This document shows positions 26,264 through 41,168 of a DNA stretch of 64,000 nt, piece by piece. The notes under the pieces are model-generated. The model was not told where the DNA came from. It made no database searches and saw only the letters and a program-made list of their open reading frames with translations. The number at the start of each line of letters is the position of its first letter. Position 1 is the first letter of the stretch. A program made the position numbers and the translations under genes. Source of the DNA: Chrysoperla carnea (taxonomy: Eukaryota > Arthropoda > Insecta > Neuroptera > Chrysopidae); the NCBI RefSeq assembly GCF_905475395.1, contig NC_058338.1:38745435-38809434 (forward strand), in the 5' to 3' direction.

Positions 26264-29200
26264 TATAGTTTTTAACTGATAGTTTTTAAATTACAGCTGA
26301 TATATGACTCTTTCCAAGATTTAGCCAATTTTTGATGTTTTGTCGCTAGTTTTTTCAAATAATGCACTAAGACTGGTTTCTTAGGTAAATACGACACACT
26401 TCAACCTTCGCGACATAACCAAATAATATATAATTGTAAATGCTTTATCATAACGTATTGGATCAATAACCATTTCGTTTAGATTGACTTCAACGGTGAC
26501 CAAAGCTCTTTTTTGCTAAGCATGCCAATTGTTGTTGTTATTATTGGGGCTGTTGGGTAATCTAACCCTATTTGTAACTGATTGTACGAGAAACGATTTG
26601 ATCTGCTAAACTAGCCCTATTAATAAACAATAACAAGTATTTTATTTAACTTTAATTACACCATGTGATCAATCATACTGCTGTCGCATCAATCACTTGT
26701 CCGATTATAAATTCTTGTAAAGAAATTAAATTTATTTTTTCGTCTTAAAAATGTATGAATAATTAAATTTTACAATAAAATTATTACAGAAAAAAATATA
26801 TATTCGGCTTTAAATAAATATATATGGATGTCTTTATACTTGTAAATAAACAAATATTTAATTACAAAAACAAAATTTAAAAAATATTCAACGACTTACA
26901 TTGTGAAAACAATACAATATTTGTATATTAATATGGGCTTCAACATGTCTTTAATAAAAAAATTTATTTAGTCTAACCAAAAACAAAAAATTACTACAGG
27001 ATTGTGTCCGAAATAACAAAATTTTCAAAATCATAATAAATCGTTTTACTACAGCGATACCAGCATATATCATAAGTCACTACAAATCTTTGGAAAATAA
27101 ATTCAACAACTGAAACAAATCCAAAAATCTTTAAAAATTTTCGATCCCTTATATCATTAACGAGATAAGGCATCGTTAATCATCGTTCATAACGTCTTGA
27201 TTAGTATAAGGAAAATTTTTGTAAGGTGTAAAGTTATTAAAAAATCAATTTTACTACAATTTATCAAAACATATTTTTTCTGCAAAGTCTAATTTTAACG
27301 GAGAACTTTCAAGTTCTAAAATACAAAATTTGTCAATTTGATGCAAATTGTGTTTAGAAATTTTGAACATATTTTCTGATGATAAAATGTAGTAAAATTT
27401 ATTTTCTAGAGCTTCACAAAAATTTCAATATTTCTAATAGAAACAATTCTGGAAATTCAAAACTATAAGCGAAGCCCTATTTTGTTAATGATGCATCCCT
27501 TTTGGAACTTTCGGGATTTTTGAGTTGACAAATTCATTTTTCAGAGATTCCTCGTGACTTATGATACATCCTGTTTATTGGTTGTGTTCAATGCGTGAAT
27601 TTATCACATAGCGCACCCGCACAATTTAAAATCCCTGTGACAAATTCATTTAAAAAGTTGTGCGCATACACTATATAATACCAATACTGAACAACCGACA
27701 ATATTAACGATTTTGTGATCTTTCCTAGAAACCTTTGTCACAAAAAACGAAAGAGTAAAGTTCTTTAAAATAGAATTAATAATATATTTTATATTTTTAA
27801 TTAATTACAACCAGAGAATCAGATATTTCATCGTGCACGTAGCAGGCAACAGTATTTTCTATAAAATGCTGGCCAGTACTGGCAGCCAGTAGTACTAGCC
27901 ATTTTTAGCCGCTATAATCTGTACAAAGGACAATAGTGGGTGGCAGTCAATAGTACTGAACGATATTAAATGCCTGTCTCAATCCGATCAATAGAAGCAG
28001 AGATATTCAAGAAAACGTCACCAAAGAAAACAATATAGAGATAAAAACCGCGTGCAGAAGAAGGTCGTGCGAATCGTTCCGGAATCGGAAAACTCCTTTT
28101 CTGTATTTTTTACAACGAAGGAACCCTATTTAAAAAAATTAACCATTTCCCAAAATTTACCGAATTTATTATCCGGTAGATTTATCCAACTAATAATTCA
28201 TATTTATATAGTCATGGCAAAAGTTTTTAGACTATAAACTTTCGTTTTAAATGAAAATGGTCTCTAGAATCGATCATATATCCGTTAATATTTTCACATT
28301 TCCTACTATGTTTTTGACACTAATTGAATCACACACATTCTTGAACATGACCATTTATTTTTTTTAAAAGAAAAACTAGATTTCACACCATTTTAAAAAC
28401 GTATTCAGTACTTTGGGAACGGAATGTTTGGTTTAACAATATTCCGTCCACTGAATATAATCAGCTATTCAAATGAAATGAGTAAAATATCCGTCAAAAA
28501 TATAATTGTTTAGAGACAAACGTAGTTATAAACAGTATTAATATAATAAAAATATATTTCTATAAAATTATTATAATTTGTATAACAAATTTGTTATTTC
28601 AGGGCCGACATTTTCATTTAAAATATATATATAAATAATATTTAAAAAGAAAACTGTTCTGTTTTTTAACTAAATTTATTATGGTGGTGTGATACATTAT
28701 AGATTTAAGACAATGCAATTTTGAAAAATTTGAGTTCCTTTAAATAATGTAAATAACTCTTGATAATAATTTGGTTATTTTGAATTACTATTTTTTAAAC
28801 GTAAATGATATTTTTGGTAAACAATCCCTCTTAAATGTCTAACCAAATGTAAAAAAATATTTTTGTATATAATAACATTTAAAAATTTCCATTTTCTTAC
28901 CTAACAATTGCTCGATTTAAACGAAAACGAATAAAAATAGTATAATATTAACGTTGATCTCAAAAATTTATATTTTAAAAATACGAAGAGTAGTATACGA
29001 AACTTTATAGACATGCTAGGATTATTAAAGACAAAAATTAAAACTGTAATGTTTCCCACCATAGGTGTTAATAAAACAAACAACATAACTCATATAGAAT
29101 TATTGTACAATAATTTTTAAGCAGTAACAAATAAACATAAAATTTAAGAGCCTAGATCTCTTATTCAGATTTGAATAAAAAAAACTTGTATATATGTCAA

Positions 29201-29376
29201 AAGCGTTATGGAAATGTCTTTTGAATGATTATTAAAACTTGTACATTAAAAATAAATGTATAAACAATATTTTAATTTGATAGTTTTACTTAAATCCAAT
29301 ACCACTTAATCCAGTCTATAGAATAAATACCGGTAAAATCTGATATTTGTGGTTGATAAATTATCTTAATGATAAC

Positions 29377-29617
29377 GGGGCCGGCTTTACCATATAGGCG
29401 AATTAGGCGAATGCTTAGTGGCCAATTAATGAGATACTATTGAGTATTTCTTGATTCTTCCCATTTCAATAGCCTCTGCTGAGCGAAGTAGCCTCAATAA
29501 CGTAGAATTACTAAGGTTACTTCGAGTAACTTAATAATAACATTTTTTTTATTTGATTGTTGGGGGCCTCCAGAACATTCGGGGTCCGGTTGAGTCCATG
29601 CATTAATCCAGCCCTTT
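29377..29617. mobile_element. Degenerate hAT-like non-autonomous element
   Basis: The left end GGGGCCGGCTTTACCATA followed by TAGGCGAATTAGGCGAATGC resembles terminal sequence of a widespread hAT-type repeat. The right end ATTAATCCAGCCCTTTT is an approximate inverted counterpart (reading AGGGCTGGATTAAT on the other strand). It is richer in G+C than its neighbours and has no ORF. Target-site duplications are not obvious. Confidence 0.4.
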
Positions 29618-30133
29618 TCAGTGGGACAGAGTGATGAGCAGGAAAGACCATTCGGTAAATGGTTAGAACGAATGTTCTTGAAAATATGTAAAAATTGTAC
29701 GAAAATTTCCCCCCTCTCCTAAACGTAATCTTCTGTCGGATGCCTGTTTGTGATACGGGGAAAAATCGGTCCAGAATTGATTTGTCTTACTTAGCAGTAA
29801 ACCACAGATAATAGATTGTAACAAAAATAATCACAATGATAAAAAGAACCTTAATTTTAAGACATACTTTTTTAACGCTAAAGAGTACAAAGATCGCATC
29901 TGTACCAGCGACATTTTAAACTCCGCCCATTGGGCCTTATCAACAAAATTCAAGATGGAGGCTTTTCAAAATTCAAGATGGCGTGTTCATTATATTATAT
30001 GTCTCGCGGCAGGAACAATTTTGGCTTTGGGCTCCCGATACCAACTGCAACATAATCTAATGTTACTAGATTTAAATTTAATATTATTTAATTTTACTTA
30101 AAATTTATTAATATTTAATAATAAATATTTAAG

Positions 30134-30262
30134 TTTTCTGTAATAGTGTCTCATTTTTGAACGCAAGGGCTAATAACTTCAGAACCCAATCAACTCCTCT
30201 ATAGTCGACAAACTGAACTCAACCAATTCGTAATTACAAAAAAGTTAAACAGTTACAACAAA
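30134..30262 (+). repeat. Dispersed repeat C, copy 2
   Basis: Same-orientation relative of 2343-2470, sharing TTTTCTGTAATAGTGTC, GAACGCAAG, ACTTCAGAACCCAAT and CTCCTCTATAGTCGACAAAC. The copies are about 28 kb apart. No coding content. Confidence 0.75.
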
Positions 30263-31232
30263 ACAAGCTTTCAAATAAAAATTATGTTTTTTTATTAACA
30301 AAAAACAAGGGTGTCTCGTATATTATGGAATGAGGTGCTATTCGTTGTATGTGTGCAGGTTCTAAATATTTTTATTCTAAAATAAATATGAGATTTCATC
30401 ATAATATTGCGTATATTATTAAATAAATAATATTAACAATAAAATAAAAAGATATAGAGCTTATAAATACTTTCGCGCGTGGCTCTAAAGCTGGTTCGGA
30501 ACAAAATCAAAAATAAAAACCAAATTTTCATTTTCAATACTCCCAAAAGTTGCATTGCTGATTTCCATGTTATACACCGAGTTTTAAATTTATTAAATAC
30601 TGATAGATCTAAAAATTAAAACAATTTCTGTGTATGGTCCTAAGTTTTAAAGGGTGCCAGCCTTCGGATGTACTGGAATTAAAAAAATAACTTGTTATCA
30701 TGAAAAGAATTAATAATTCAAACTCTTTGATAACCCGAATTTTGCTTCAAATTTCCCCATCGTGTTTTTATTTATTGCAATTCCTTCAACCATTCCCAAT
30801 ATTTTTCCCAAGTTCAGATTTTATGAAATCGCACTCTAGTAACTAATTTCTCAATATTATTAGTTTACATATATACTAAACCGTCTAAATATAGCTCTGT
30901 AGCGAATCATCCAGTATTTTCTAGATTATTCTATTTATAAATAATGTAGGTTTACTTTAAATGTACCTATTAGAAAAATAGATTTTATTCCACTAGCATA
31001 AATATACTTTATAGTCCACGAAGAAGTATGTGTACTACGTTCTAAGAAATATTGATAATAAATAAATAATAAACAAATAAGTAAAAAAGTGCATTTGATT
31101 ATTGAACAATTATTCTTAATATTTACTGTGTCATTTTGTTTTATTCAAACCATCAAATTAATCAACATTTATTGTGTGTTGTAAATTATTTAGTTCAGTA
31201 GTTATTGAGAATATTTTTAGACATTTTATAAA

Positions 31233-34200
31233 ATGAAAATCAGCAATAGGATAAAGACTGGATCTCCCACTGAATCCTTCTGTGAGTGTGTTCCACAAAA
31301 AGATTTACAGTGTTCTTGTGGCGAAGATCAAGATGGTAATAATTTTATTTTAATCAGTTTTTATTTCCAAATATTTTTTATCGATAAGTATATAATCTGA
31401 ACTCATTTCATAATTTTTTTTTCATTTCAATAGTAAATTGGGCGTGGGATAATAAACATTTATCAAGACAAACTGTTTTAAGTAACTGCGATAAAGATGT
31501 TAGATTTCATCCTGGTTACAGTTCTGGTACAGCAGCTGTTCGGGGTAATGTCATATGCTTACCTGGGTACCACTATTTTTGGGAAATAAAAATGTTAACT
31601 TCTTTGTATGGAACTGACGTGGTGAGTGAAATAAGGATATGAACGATTTATTTTATTGAACTCATAATTTAATCTTTTGTATCCGAATCACCGAAGTACG
31701 ATTCGGTTTTCTACGAAGTGTTATATTCAATCGTTATTTTTTACAGATGGTAGGAGTGGGCACAGAAAAAGCAGAAATTCGAGTATGGGCATACAGATTT
31801 TGCAGTGTTCTCGGCCAAGATGAACACTCATGGGGATATTCTTATCGAGGTTGTAGACAACATAAAGGTCAATTTCATTCATATGGTCCACGTTTCGGTC
31901 AAGGTAGTATTATCGGCGTTCATCTTGATATGTGTGCTGGAACGATTGAATTTTTCCACAATCGGCAACCATTGGGAGTTGCTTTCCAAAATGTTGGTGC
32001 AGTTGGTGCACTTTATCCAATGGTATCATCAACAGCCGCCAGATCCGCAATGCGTATAATTAATGCAGTCTCTTATCCACCAAACTTACAATTAGATTGC
32101 CTTCTTACAATAGGAAAAAGTCGTAAATTAATCGATGAATTATACACAATACCCGGATTGCGAAAAGCATTGTCTGAATTTTGGTGGGTAATGACTTACT
32201 CTGCAGGTAATTATTAATATCCAATCTTTAGATTCTCGATTATATAGCGGCCGTATTACAAAGCTGGTAGGTAATTTCACATGGTAAAGGCAGGTTAAAA
32301 AAAATTTCAAAATTTCTAGATACAAAAAGTTCTCTATTAGTTAGTGTATCACTAAACCTTATTTTTACCAATACAAACTCTTACTTTATTTTTCGTTAAA
32401 ATAAACTTTTTGGACATATTGAAAGGGACAGCGCTACGATTTCTGTTTTTTTTATACATAATAGTCCAAAAGAATGAATACGGCTAAAAGACTCGGTAGG
32501 ATATTAAAATGATGGTGATGGTATAACATGATCTTGGGTTTGAACATGAAGTCCATTTTCAAATTGATACGAAGGTCATTTTAATTTTTTTTAAACTATA
32601 TACATAATACGATCGCTATATATCGATACATCTCCTTAAAAAAAATCAAAGTTTTAAAAACCAAATTTAACGGAAATTATTAAAATTTGTATTTAGACGA
32701 AATGGATACTTTTAAGAATAAATTAGAAATCAGAAAACGAAAAGCTGATCCAAATTGGAATGACGAACCCGTTAACATACAGACAAATTTATCATCACAT
32801 AATATAGTAACACTTATGCAATCCGATAACGTAAGAATGGGTGAGTATTTAATTCAACTTTAATGTTTAAAGTTTCTCTGTCCGTTTTACAAATTCTCTT
32901 AATTTAACGAAAATTGAATTCACAAATAAGCTCGCATTGTATCAAAACATAAAATATTACTAACCTGTCTTATCAACAAAACTTCATATACATTTGAATA
33001 TTAGCTAAGTTGACCAATCAATAGAAACAAAATTGAGTTGACCTTGTAAAATGTATAAGAGTTTTTTTTATTGGTTTGATATCGTCATATACGTGTTTGA
33101 ACGTTTGAATTTTCAACCTTGATGAGTTTTCACTTGTAAATGTTGTAAAAAACATCGAAAATCAATTTTTTGTAATTATTTTATTATCATAGCAAGACAT
33201 TTCTGCGTTATTATAAAAATTTGCATGAACATTACTACCTTTTTTTCTTCATTGATTTCTGCCAGGCCAGTAATTTCTGTTAATTACAGTACATGGTAGT
33301 TTGTTTACCATAAAAAAAAGAAATAGTTAAAAGAGTACAACAGAATACGAATATTTCAAAAGAATTACGAAAGGTGAGTCATGAATCATCTTCGTTCAGT
33401 CTCGTCGAGCTTATCTACCAAACAATTTAACACTCCCTCTATTTCAGTTCTTGTAATCTTAGCACTTCTTTATAAATGCATTCTGGGTAAGAGCTCATGG
33501 ACCCCAACCATTCGAATAAAATTGATTCAAATTATTGAACAAGAAATATAATAATTAAGATATTGAGTCAAGTAAAGATGTTTCTTTTATTTTTTGTGAT
33601 AAAATAATTTCTGGACACTGTAATTTAGAAACTACTGTGAAATAAAAAAAGTATAATTTGTAACTTTTACAAAAACAACGTAACTCGCTCCGGTGATAAA
33701 ATAATTACAAATAATATAATTTGATTTCTACTTTCAATATGGTGTCGCAAGTTGTAATCTATCAAGTTTCGGAATAAATCATTTATACGCGGTTGAAGAT
33801 ATCCACCAATTTGTATATCTTTTACAAGGTAAACATACATTTCAATTGCCAAAGATTTGTATGTGAAAATATTTTATTCAAATTTTAGATTAGAAATGTA
33901 AGGATGTCCTGTTTTGCTTATGATACATTATTAGAATATCGAATAAATATGAGTATATTGAGCTCGAAATTATTGATTTGGCTGTGCATTTGATAAATAA
34001 ATTGATTAAAAAAATTCTTCATGAAGAATATATTATATTCAAGAAAAACTAGTAACATTCCTTCAATTTTATGTCTTCCAATGTTATTTTGTAAATTTTA
34101 ATATTTCAGCAATCTATTTTGACATAATTGGAAATAATGTAGAAAATTGATATCGTGATGAAAGTGAGATCAGGCCCAAATGTGATATTTTCTGTGATTC

Positions 34201-34351
34201 AAAAAAAAAATTACTTAAAAAAGATCATTTGTTATAGGAAAACTATTAAATTCTATTTTTTGCAGTGAGGCCACTTAAGCAACCTAGAAAGTCAAGCAAC
34301 CCACGCAAGGTTGATTCAACCGAGCTTGAACCTGGATTACAATCCGGGTGA
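31233..34351 (+). CDS. SPSB3: SPRY domain-containing SOCS box protein 3
   Basis: Substrate adaptor expected to join an Elongin B/C-Cullin E3 ubiquitin ligase: the SPRY domain binds the target and the SOCS box docks the ligase. Exons 31233-31335, 31434-31621, 31747-32206, 32697-32840 and 34266-34351 join in frame (phases 1,0,1,1) to 326 aa. The SPRY domain covers about residues 35-225, with family-typical words HYFWEIKM, YGTDVMVGVGT, RFGQGSIIGVHLD and YPMVSSTAARSAM. The SOCS-box region follows at about 228-250 (IPGLRKALSEFWWVM). The tail after it is basic, then short and Ser/Lys-rich. The agreement with vertebrate SPSB3 is much closer than with the SPSB1/2/4 (gustavus) branch. The last intron is 1.4 kb. 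Confidence is slightly lower for the final small exon, though its acceptor TTTTTTGCAG is good. Confidence 0.92.
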
Positions 34352-34527
34352 AGTCGTTTGACTTTAAAAGTAAAATGGGAGGCCTCTAAATTTGTTTTTA
34401 GTTATTTTTGGTACTATTTTACATTATGATATTCTGAATGCCATCTTCAAAGTTTTCGATTAACATTAATGTAAAATGGAATTAAATTTCAATCAGTACG
34501 TAGTAACGTTGTTTCGCGTTAAATATA

Positions 34528-34533
34528 AATAAA
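34528..34533 (+). terminator. Candidate polyadenylation signal, SPSB3
   Basis: AATAAA about 180 bp after the stop codon. AT-rich background makes chance matches common. Confidence 0.35.
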
Positions 34534-37500
34534 ATTTTTAAATCGTACAAACAAATTTGAAGATTATAAAACAGAAGAGGAGCAGACCTTTGCAGAATGT
34601 TTTAAAAATATGTTTTTTTAGAAAGGATTTCATAATAAACGTGACCATAATGTCCATATTTTGAATTGAGGAAATTATTTTTATAGTTTTAAGACGAATA
34701 TGATATTTAAAATTATTTAAAAAAAAAATTAAAATGGATATTTGTAAGAAATTTATAAATCGAAAATTAGGGATGTTATGGATATGAAATCCGATATACG
34801 AAATTTTATTAGTCTTGTACGAAATTACTTCGAATCGTTACGAAAATTAAGAGTTGTTAATTGATTCGGTTAAGATTTGGGGATTAATAGACTTTGGCGA
34901 TAAAAAAAGCGATCGTAATATAATAATATGCAAAATAAAAATACTTTGGATTGTTAAAAAGTAATAACTTCGCCTCTAATTCCGAATTTCCATAACATAC
35001 CCTGGTGGATAAATCAGCTAACGTAACACAATAAGAGAAGCAATATATCATATCGCGAAATAAATTCATTCATAAACTTTAAAAATTTATAATTAAGTCC
35101 TTTTTTTTACATGAGTTTTGGTTATCATATTAATCTTGGCCTTTTCATTCATTATTTTCTATTCATTGACCATATCATAAACAAATTTCGTGATTCTGAA
35201 TAAATAAGAGGAATTTGGTATTACTGACAAAAAATTATTTTAGTAGTATGCAAGTTAAAATGAAATAATTCATTATATTCATTCCTCCAAGTTTATTTTT
35301 AAGAAAATAATTTAATTTTTATTTTAAGACAGATTTTACACGTTCAAATATTTTTCGCAAACGTGCTTAAATTTATGTTTCAAGATTCTGAAACATAATT
35401 TTCAATTCATTTAAGATTTCATCGTACGAAATCGCGATGATGACTAACTCAAATTGAGCTCAGAAGTTTATATTTAGTCCCCAAATAGTTGTCCCATAAA
35501 CCGAAATTTGCAATTGCCTATTGGAATCGTCATTTTGATTATTGCAAAATGTCAATTCTTATTTGGTTTATGGATATATGATAGGATTTTGATGTCTAGA
35601 ACTTTTCAAATTGTGACTATGAGTTTTAGGTAGCTCATTGTACTTGTGGCTTTAAAAATCCCTTTGTGTACATAAAACCCGACAATATTCTATTATGTCC
35701 TAATTAAATGGCGGTATCGAAATAAATTGGATACATGTAGGTTTTCAGCACAACGTGATGGTCCGTGGTATTGTTTCATGTTATAAATTGTTGATGAACA
35801 AAACTTCAGCCTGTTTGCGAAAAATAGATGAAAGGTGTAAAGCTGTATCAAACGATTCAGAATCTGTGATTCTAGTCAATTAATTTTGTATGTTTGGTGA
35901 TAAGTACATATTTACTGTTGTGCCATAAATGAAATGCAAACAAAATATATTTTTTTCATCACCAGACATCAAATATTGCACAATAAAATTATTAAATATA
36001 TTTTTTCATAAATGTGTGTTACTCTCTGCAGCTCTTGTATTGGTTCCACCACCGCGTTAAGTAGAATCGAATAGCAGTAAAAATAATTATCGTGAAGATT
36101 AATTGTATCGGGACTGAATGGTCAATTTGATTTTCCGAGAACTCATATATAACTCCGTGTTTAGTTTTTATGCCATCGACCATGAATAAATTCCATTAAC
36201 ATTTTCGATTATTAATCATATTGTAAATATTAATTTTAATTTGGCGTTTAAAATCTTACAGTACAAAGCAATGGAAAATAATTTATAACAGAACGAGTAA
36301 TAACTAAGCAGCAAAGGCAGGCATGTATTGCAGGTGAACTTAAAGACGTTTCATTCTAAAATTTAGAAATTTAGTCATTATAACGTTACAAAACCAAAAC
36401 AGAGATAAACAAATTTCTTAATGTTTCCTCGAACTTAGTGAATATTTTAGCCAACAATCTATGTATGGATTGTGAAAATATTTTTAAAGCCGCACTGCAT
36501 GCCTCAACCTCCTTAATTTAAATAACCACAAACGTAATTGTAGTGCACCATTTAGAATGGGGTTTCTAGAACAGAATAAATAAACAATAAAATCAAATTA
36601 ACAATAAGTTTCATATTGTTTTTATTTAATTCATGTTAATATATTCCTTTTATAATGAAATATTCATTCATATTTAGCAAAATAATTAGAATTACTTAAG
36701 ACTATTAATTATTGTTAGGTTCAAAGTTCGTAACGTAATTTTTGTAATTACTCAAAATCTCTAAAAATTAGTACAAAGTTAAAATATATGGTATAAAAAT
36801 TTATTTTAGACTATTTTTAAAAACGGAAATTTTTTTAAAGATTGGCGATTATTTTTTTTTTTAATACCTCATTTTTAATGCAAATTTTGATCAAGGGGGA
36901 ATAATTCATTATATTCACCGGAAAGGCATGCTTTCTTAGAGTGAGCAAGCACATTTTTTGAAGTTATTAACTAATACATGTCATTAGTAATTCAAAAAAC
37001 TCTCAAACTTTGATTTTCTATATTAATGCTTGTAATTTAATGTTCGAGCAAGATATAAATTTGCAGAAGAAAATAACCGATAATGTGACAAATGATAAAT
37101 GCCCTTTCCGAAATGTAGACAAATTATAAATTCATCAGAACCGACAATATATATTACATGAATAAATACCTACTTAAAAAATCAAAACAACAATTGTGTT
37201 ACGGTACAATCATCTTGGGTTTTCATCTCTCACTCAAGGTAACCTTTTAATGGCATAGAATTTGATTAATAGAATTCAATAGAAAAATTTTACAACTCAG
37301 ACGTGATCGCATTATATCAATTTTTGGCCTTTTCTGCGCAACAAAACTTTGATAAAAAATATGTTTCGTCTTCAGACTAAAAAATGTTTATTGGGCACAA
37401 ATCAAATTTCATAGTATTGTTAGTCAGATTTAATATTTTATGGATATAAATATAATACCAACTCGGTAACATTAAAAGTAATTTTTCAAGAAGTCAAAAG

Positions 37501-38301
37501 CATTGAACTACTAAATTATTTTCATAATTTATAAAGCCTTGCTTTTCTTCTTGAATTTGGTTTATATTTCATTCCCAAAAATACGAAAATTTTGATAAGG
37601 AATTTTTTTTTTTCAAAGTAATGTATGGTCTTTAAATCGGTAACACAACTGTTTTTCTATTTTAAATATTTTCGGTAATATTTGCAATCAAAGTTTTGTT
37701 GAACAGAAAAGTCACAAAAACTTTTTTTTGTTCGGTCTCTTGTTTATGGAAACAAAAAATTTTTTTTTATTGTATTCTACTCATCAACGCTATATGTTAA
37801 CAATAGTTTACATTGTTTGCAAAATGTGAGAGGCAAGTAGGATAATCTGTTTTAAATGACTGTAGTATTAATTTTCCATTGCTTGTATAAGTATTTTAAT
37901 ACAGAATAAATAAATTCTATTTACAAATATCTTTAACACTGAATGTAAATTTCAATTAAATTATATAATTTTTTTTGGTTTTTAAATATTGATGTATTTT
38001 ATTTTTTAAGTATAGAATTTGTTTTCTTAATTATTCATAAATTATTTAATGCAAAGAAAATATGTATCTAAATGTGTAATAATAAAATTATTATAATTTA
38101 TTTCATTGTGTTATTTCTTTAATAATCCTGGTATTACGTGTTAATTGCATAGAAAATTTTTCAAACAAATTAGATACTTTATCCGACGCACATTCCTCAA
38201 AAGTAACGATTTAGCTGAACAAAAATAATTAGGTAAATCAGTTGATTAGTGAAATAGGTTAAGAAATAATGGTTTGATTTATCAAATTAAAAAAAAAACC
38301 C

Positions 38302-38860
38302 CCATCCACCGAGTTTCATCAAATTACAAAACAAAAATTTTTTTGCGATTTTATCAAAGGGCTACTACCCCTTAAAAAAAATTGCAAAAAATCGAGAAAT
38401 TTTTTTTTAATCTCTAATTTTGATGAAACATAGTAAATAAGGTAATTTTGACCCAAAAAGTACAAAAATCGGGAGCATTTAACGACTGGTTGAATAGTTT
38501 TGGAGATACGGACTGAAATCGATACAAATATTGCGATATCTCAGAAACTCTGCATCCAATCATTAAATTAACCTGATTTTTATACTTTTTGGATCAAAAT
38601 TACCCCATCCACCGAGTTTCATCAAATTCCAAAACAAAATTTTTTTTGCGATTTTCTCGATTATATCAAAGGGGTACCCCTTAAAAAAATGGCAAAAAAT
38701 CGAGAAATTTTTTTTATCTCCAATTTTGATAAAACTCAATATATAAGGTAATTTTGACCCAAAAAGTACAAAAATCGGTTGCATTTCATGACTAGTCGAA
38801 TAGTTTTTGAGATACGAATTAAAATCGAACCGAACATTGCGATATGTCAGAAACTCATTG
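38302..38860. repeat. Tandem duplication, about 303-bp unit
   Basis: Unit 1 (38302-38604) and a partial unit 2 (38605 to about 38860) both start CCATCCACCGAGTTTCATCA. They share ATCGAGAAATTTTTTT, TAAGGTAATTTTGACCC and AAAAGTACAAAAATCGG in order. Each junction block (TACTTTTTGGATCAAAATTA) is the inverted form of an inner block, so the unit has an internal palindrome too. This is a start of satellite-like amplification or a composite mobile element. Confidence 0.85.
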
Positions 38861-38939
38861 CATTGCAACTTATTATAGGTGAAATAATTTTTAAAATCGG
38901 TTAAGTAGTTACAATAGTCAAAAATTTTCATACAAACCT

Positions 38940-39330
38940 ATGTTTTATCTATGATACAAACTATCATCCCCTTTTCACCACCAAAGTTACAGAGTTTCAT
39001 AAAAACTTCCATCTCCAATTTGACCCTCTTAAAGAATGAACAAAATAAAATAAAGTTTTGTCTCAAAACCATGAGCTCATATATCAAGTTTTATATTTCT
39101 AACTTCAAAAATGACATAGTTTCATATAAACTTTCACCCCCTTGATGAATGAATTTTTTGAAAATAGTAATACAGAAAGCTTTTGTAGTGGACCATGCTC
39201 ATATATCATTTTTTATATTTATAACTTCAAAATTGAACAAGTTTCATACCAACTTCCAACACTCATTTTAACTCCTTGGGGGATTAATTTCCGCAAATCT
39301 TTTTACCGACTTTAATGGAAATCTCATCAT
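38940..39330. repeat. Degenerate repeats with recurring TTTCAT...AACTTYCA motif
   Basis: The motif GTTTCATAxxAACTTxCA occurs at about 38994, 39120 and 39240, each followed at variable distance by CCCCTTGxTG- or CTTGGGGGAT-type blocks. This is typical of old RTE/SINE-type retroelement ends in insects. It directly follows the 303-bp tandem units, and the two may be parts of one element. Confidence 0.5.
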
Positions 39331-39366
39331 GTTGTAACTTCATATGTGTAACTCCTACAAAACGGC

Positions 39367-39406
39367 ACAGAATTAGCCGACCCGAAACGGTTACGGCTAA
39401 TTCTGT
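39367..39406. repeat. Perfect 13-bp hairpin
   Basis: ACAGAATTAGCCG at 39367-39379 and CGGCTAATTCTGT at 39394-39406 are exact reverse complements around a 14-bp loop (ACCCGAAACGGTTA). It lies about 260 bp beyond the 3' end of the acyl carrier gene coding region. G+C in the stem is above local average. It may be a repeat end or a structured 3' element. Confidence 0.6.
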
Positions 39407-39669
39407 ACTCGATATATCTAGGGATCGATTACAGTTGTCACAAAAAATGGACTAATGAAATGCATGAAGGTGTCAAAACCTAACTGAGGAACTAAGTTAG
39501 GTTCTAAGTTAAAGTTTTTTTAACTGTAAACAAATGGTTTAATTTATTTTAAATTTAAACAAGTGTACAATCAAACTTTTTGAATGTATAGATTTGTAAT
39601 GTATAATTATGTATTTTTAAAATAACTAAATAAAAAAAATCTTAGCTACTGAGACTTTTTATTTATTTT

Positions 39670-40888
<1,219 letters not shown>

Positions 40889-41168
40889 TTTGTAAATGTT
40901 TAACTTCGCCGAATTTATGGAAGGATATTATTCAATAATTAGACAAATTTGTTTCTTAATGGCGCACTCTCCATGCACGACTAGAAATTTATTTACTATT
41001 TTGTACACCAGAGTTCCATACATTTAGGGAATTTTGTTATTTAATGGTTATTTATTCTCAAAAGTCAAAAGTCAAATCAATACCAACGTCTGTCAAATTC
41101 AAATAGTTGTTTTGCTGCAAAAAAAATTTTAAATAATTGGAACTTTTTCTGTTTGAATTGATAAATAT
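40889..41168. promoter_or_regulatory. Candidate bidirectional promoter, ND-ACP and MZT2-like gene
   Basis: The start codons of two divergent genes are about 280 bp apart. Both 5' UTRs and any core promoters must fit here unless there is an upstream leader exon. I see no clear TATA box on either side. The spacing is typical of shared promoters of housekeeping genes. Confidence 0.6.

Larger units (their letters stand above)
23400..31232. other. Gene-poor interval between the kekkon-like gene and SPSB3
   Basis: AT-rich sequence without recognisable exons. It contains an inverted repeat at 26211-26263, a hAT-like fragment at about 29377-29617 and repeat C copy 2 at 30134-30262. Open frames here are short, A/T-driven and resemble nothing I know. 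The SPSB3 promoter should lie at the right end, but I see no clear core element. Confidence 0.6.
34540..39620. other. Gene-poor interval between SPSB3 and the acyl carrier gene
   Basis: No coding exon recognised. It holds the 303-bp tandem duplication, an adjoining degenerate repeat field and a short perfect hairpin, listed separately. The open frame at 38563-38931 on the minus strand lies entirely in the duplicated repeat and is not treated as a gene. Confidence 0.6.

Noticed and set aside
38563-38931. 122-codon minus-strand open frame
   Set aside because: It lies almost wholly in the 303-bp tandem duplication and has an A/T-driven composition; no domain is recognisable.
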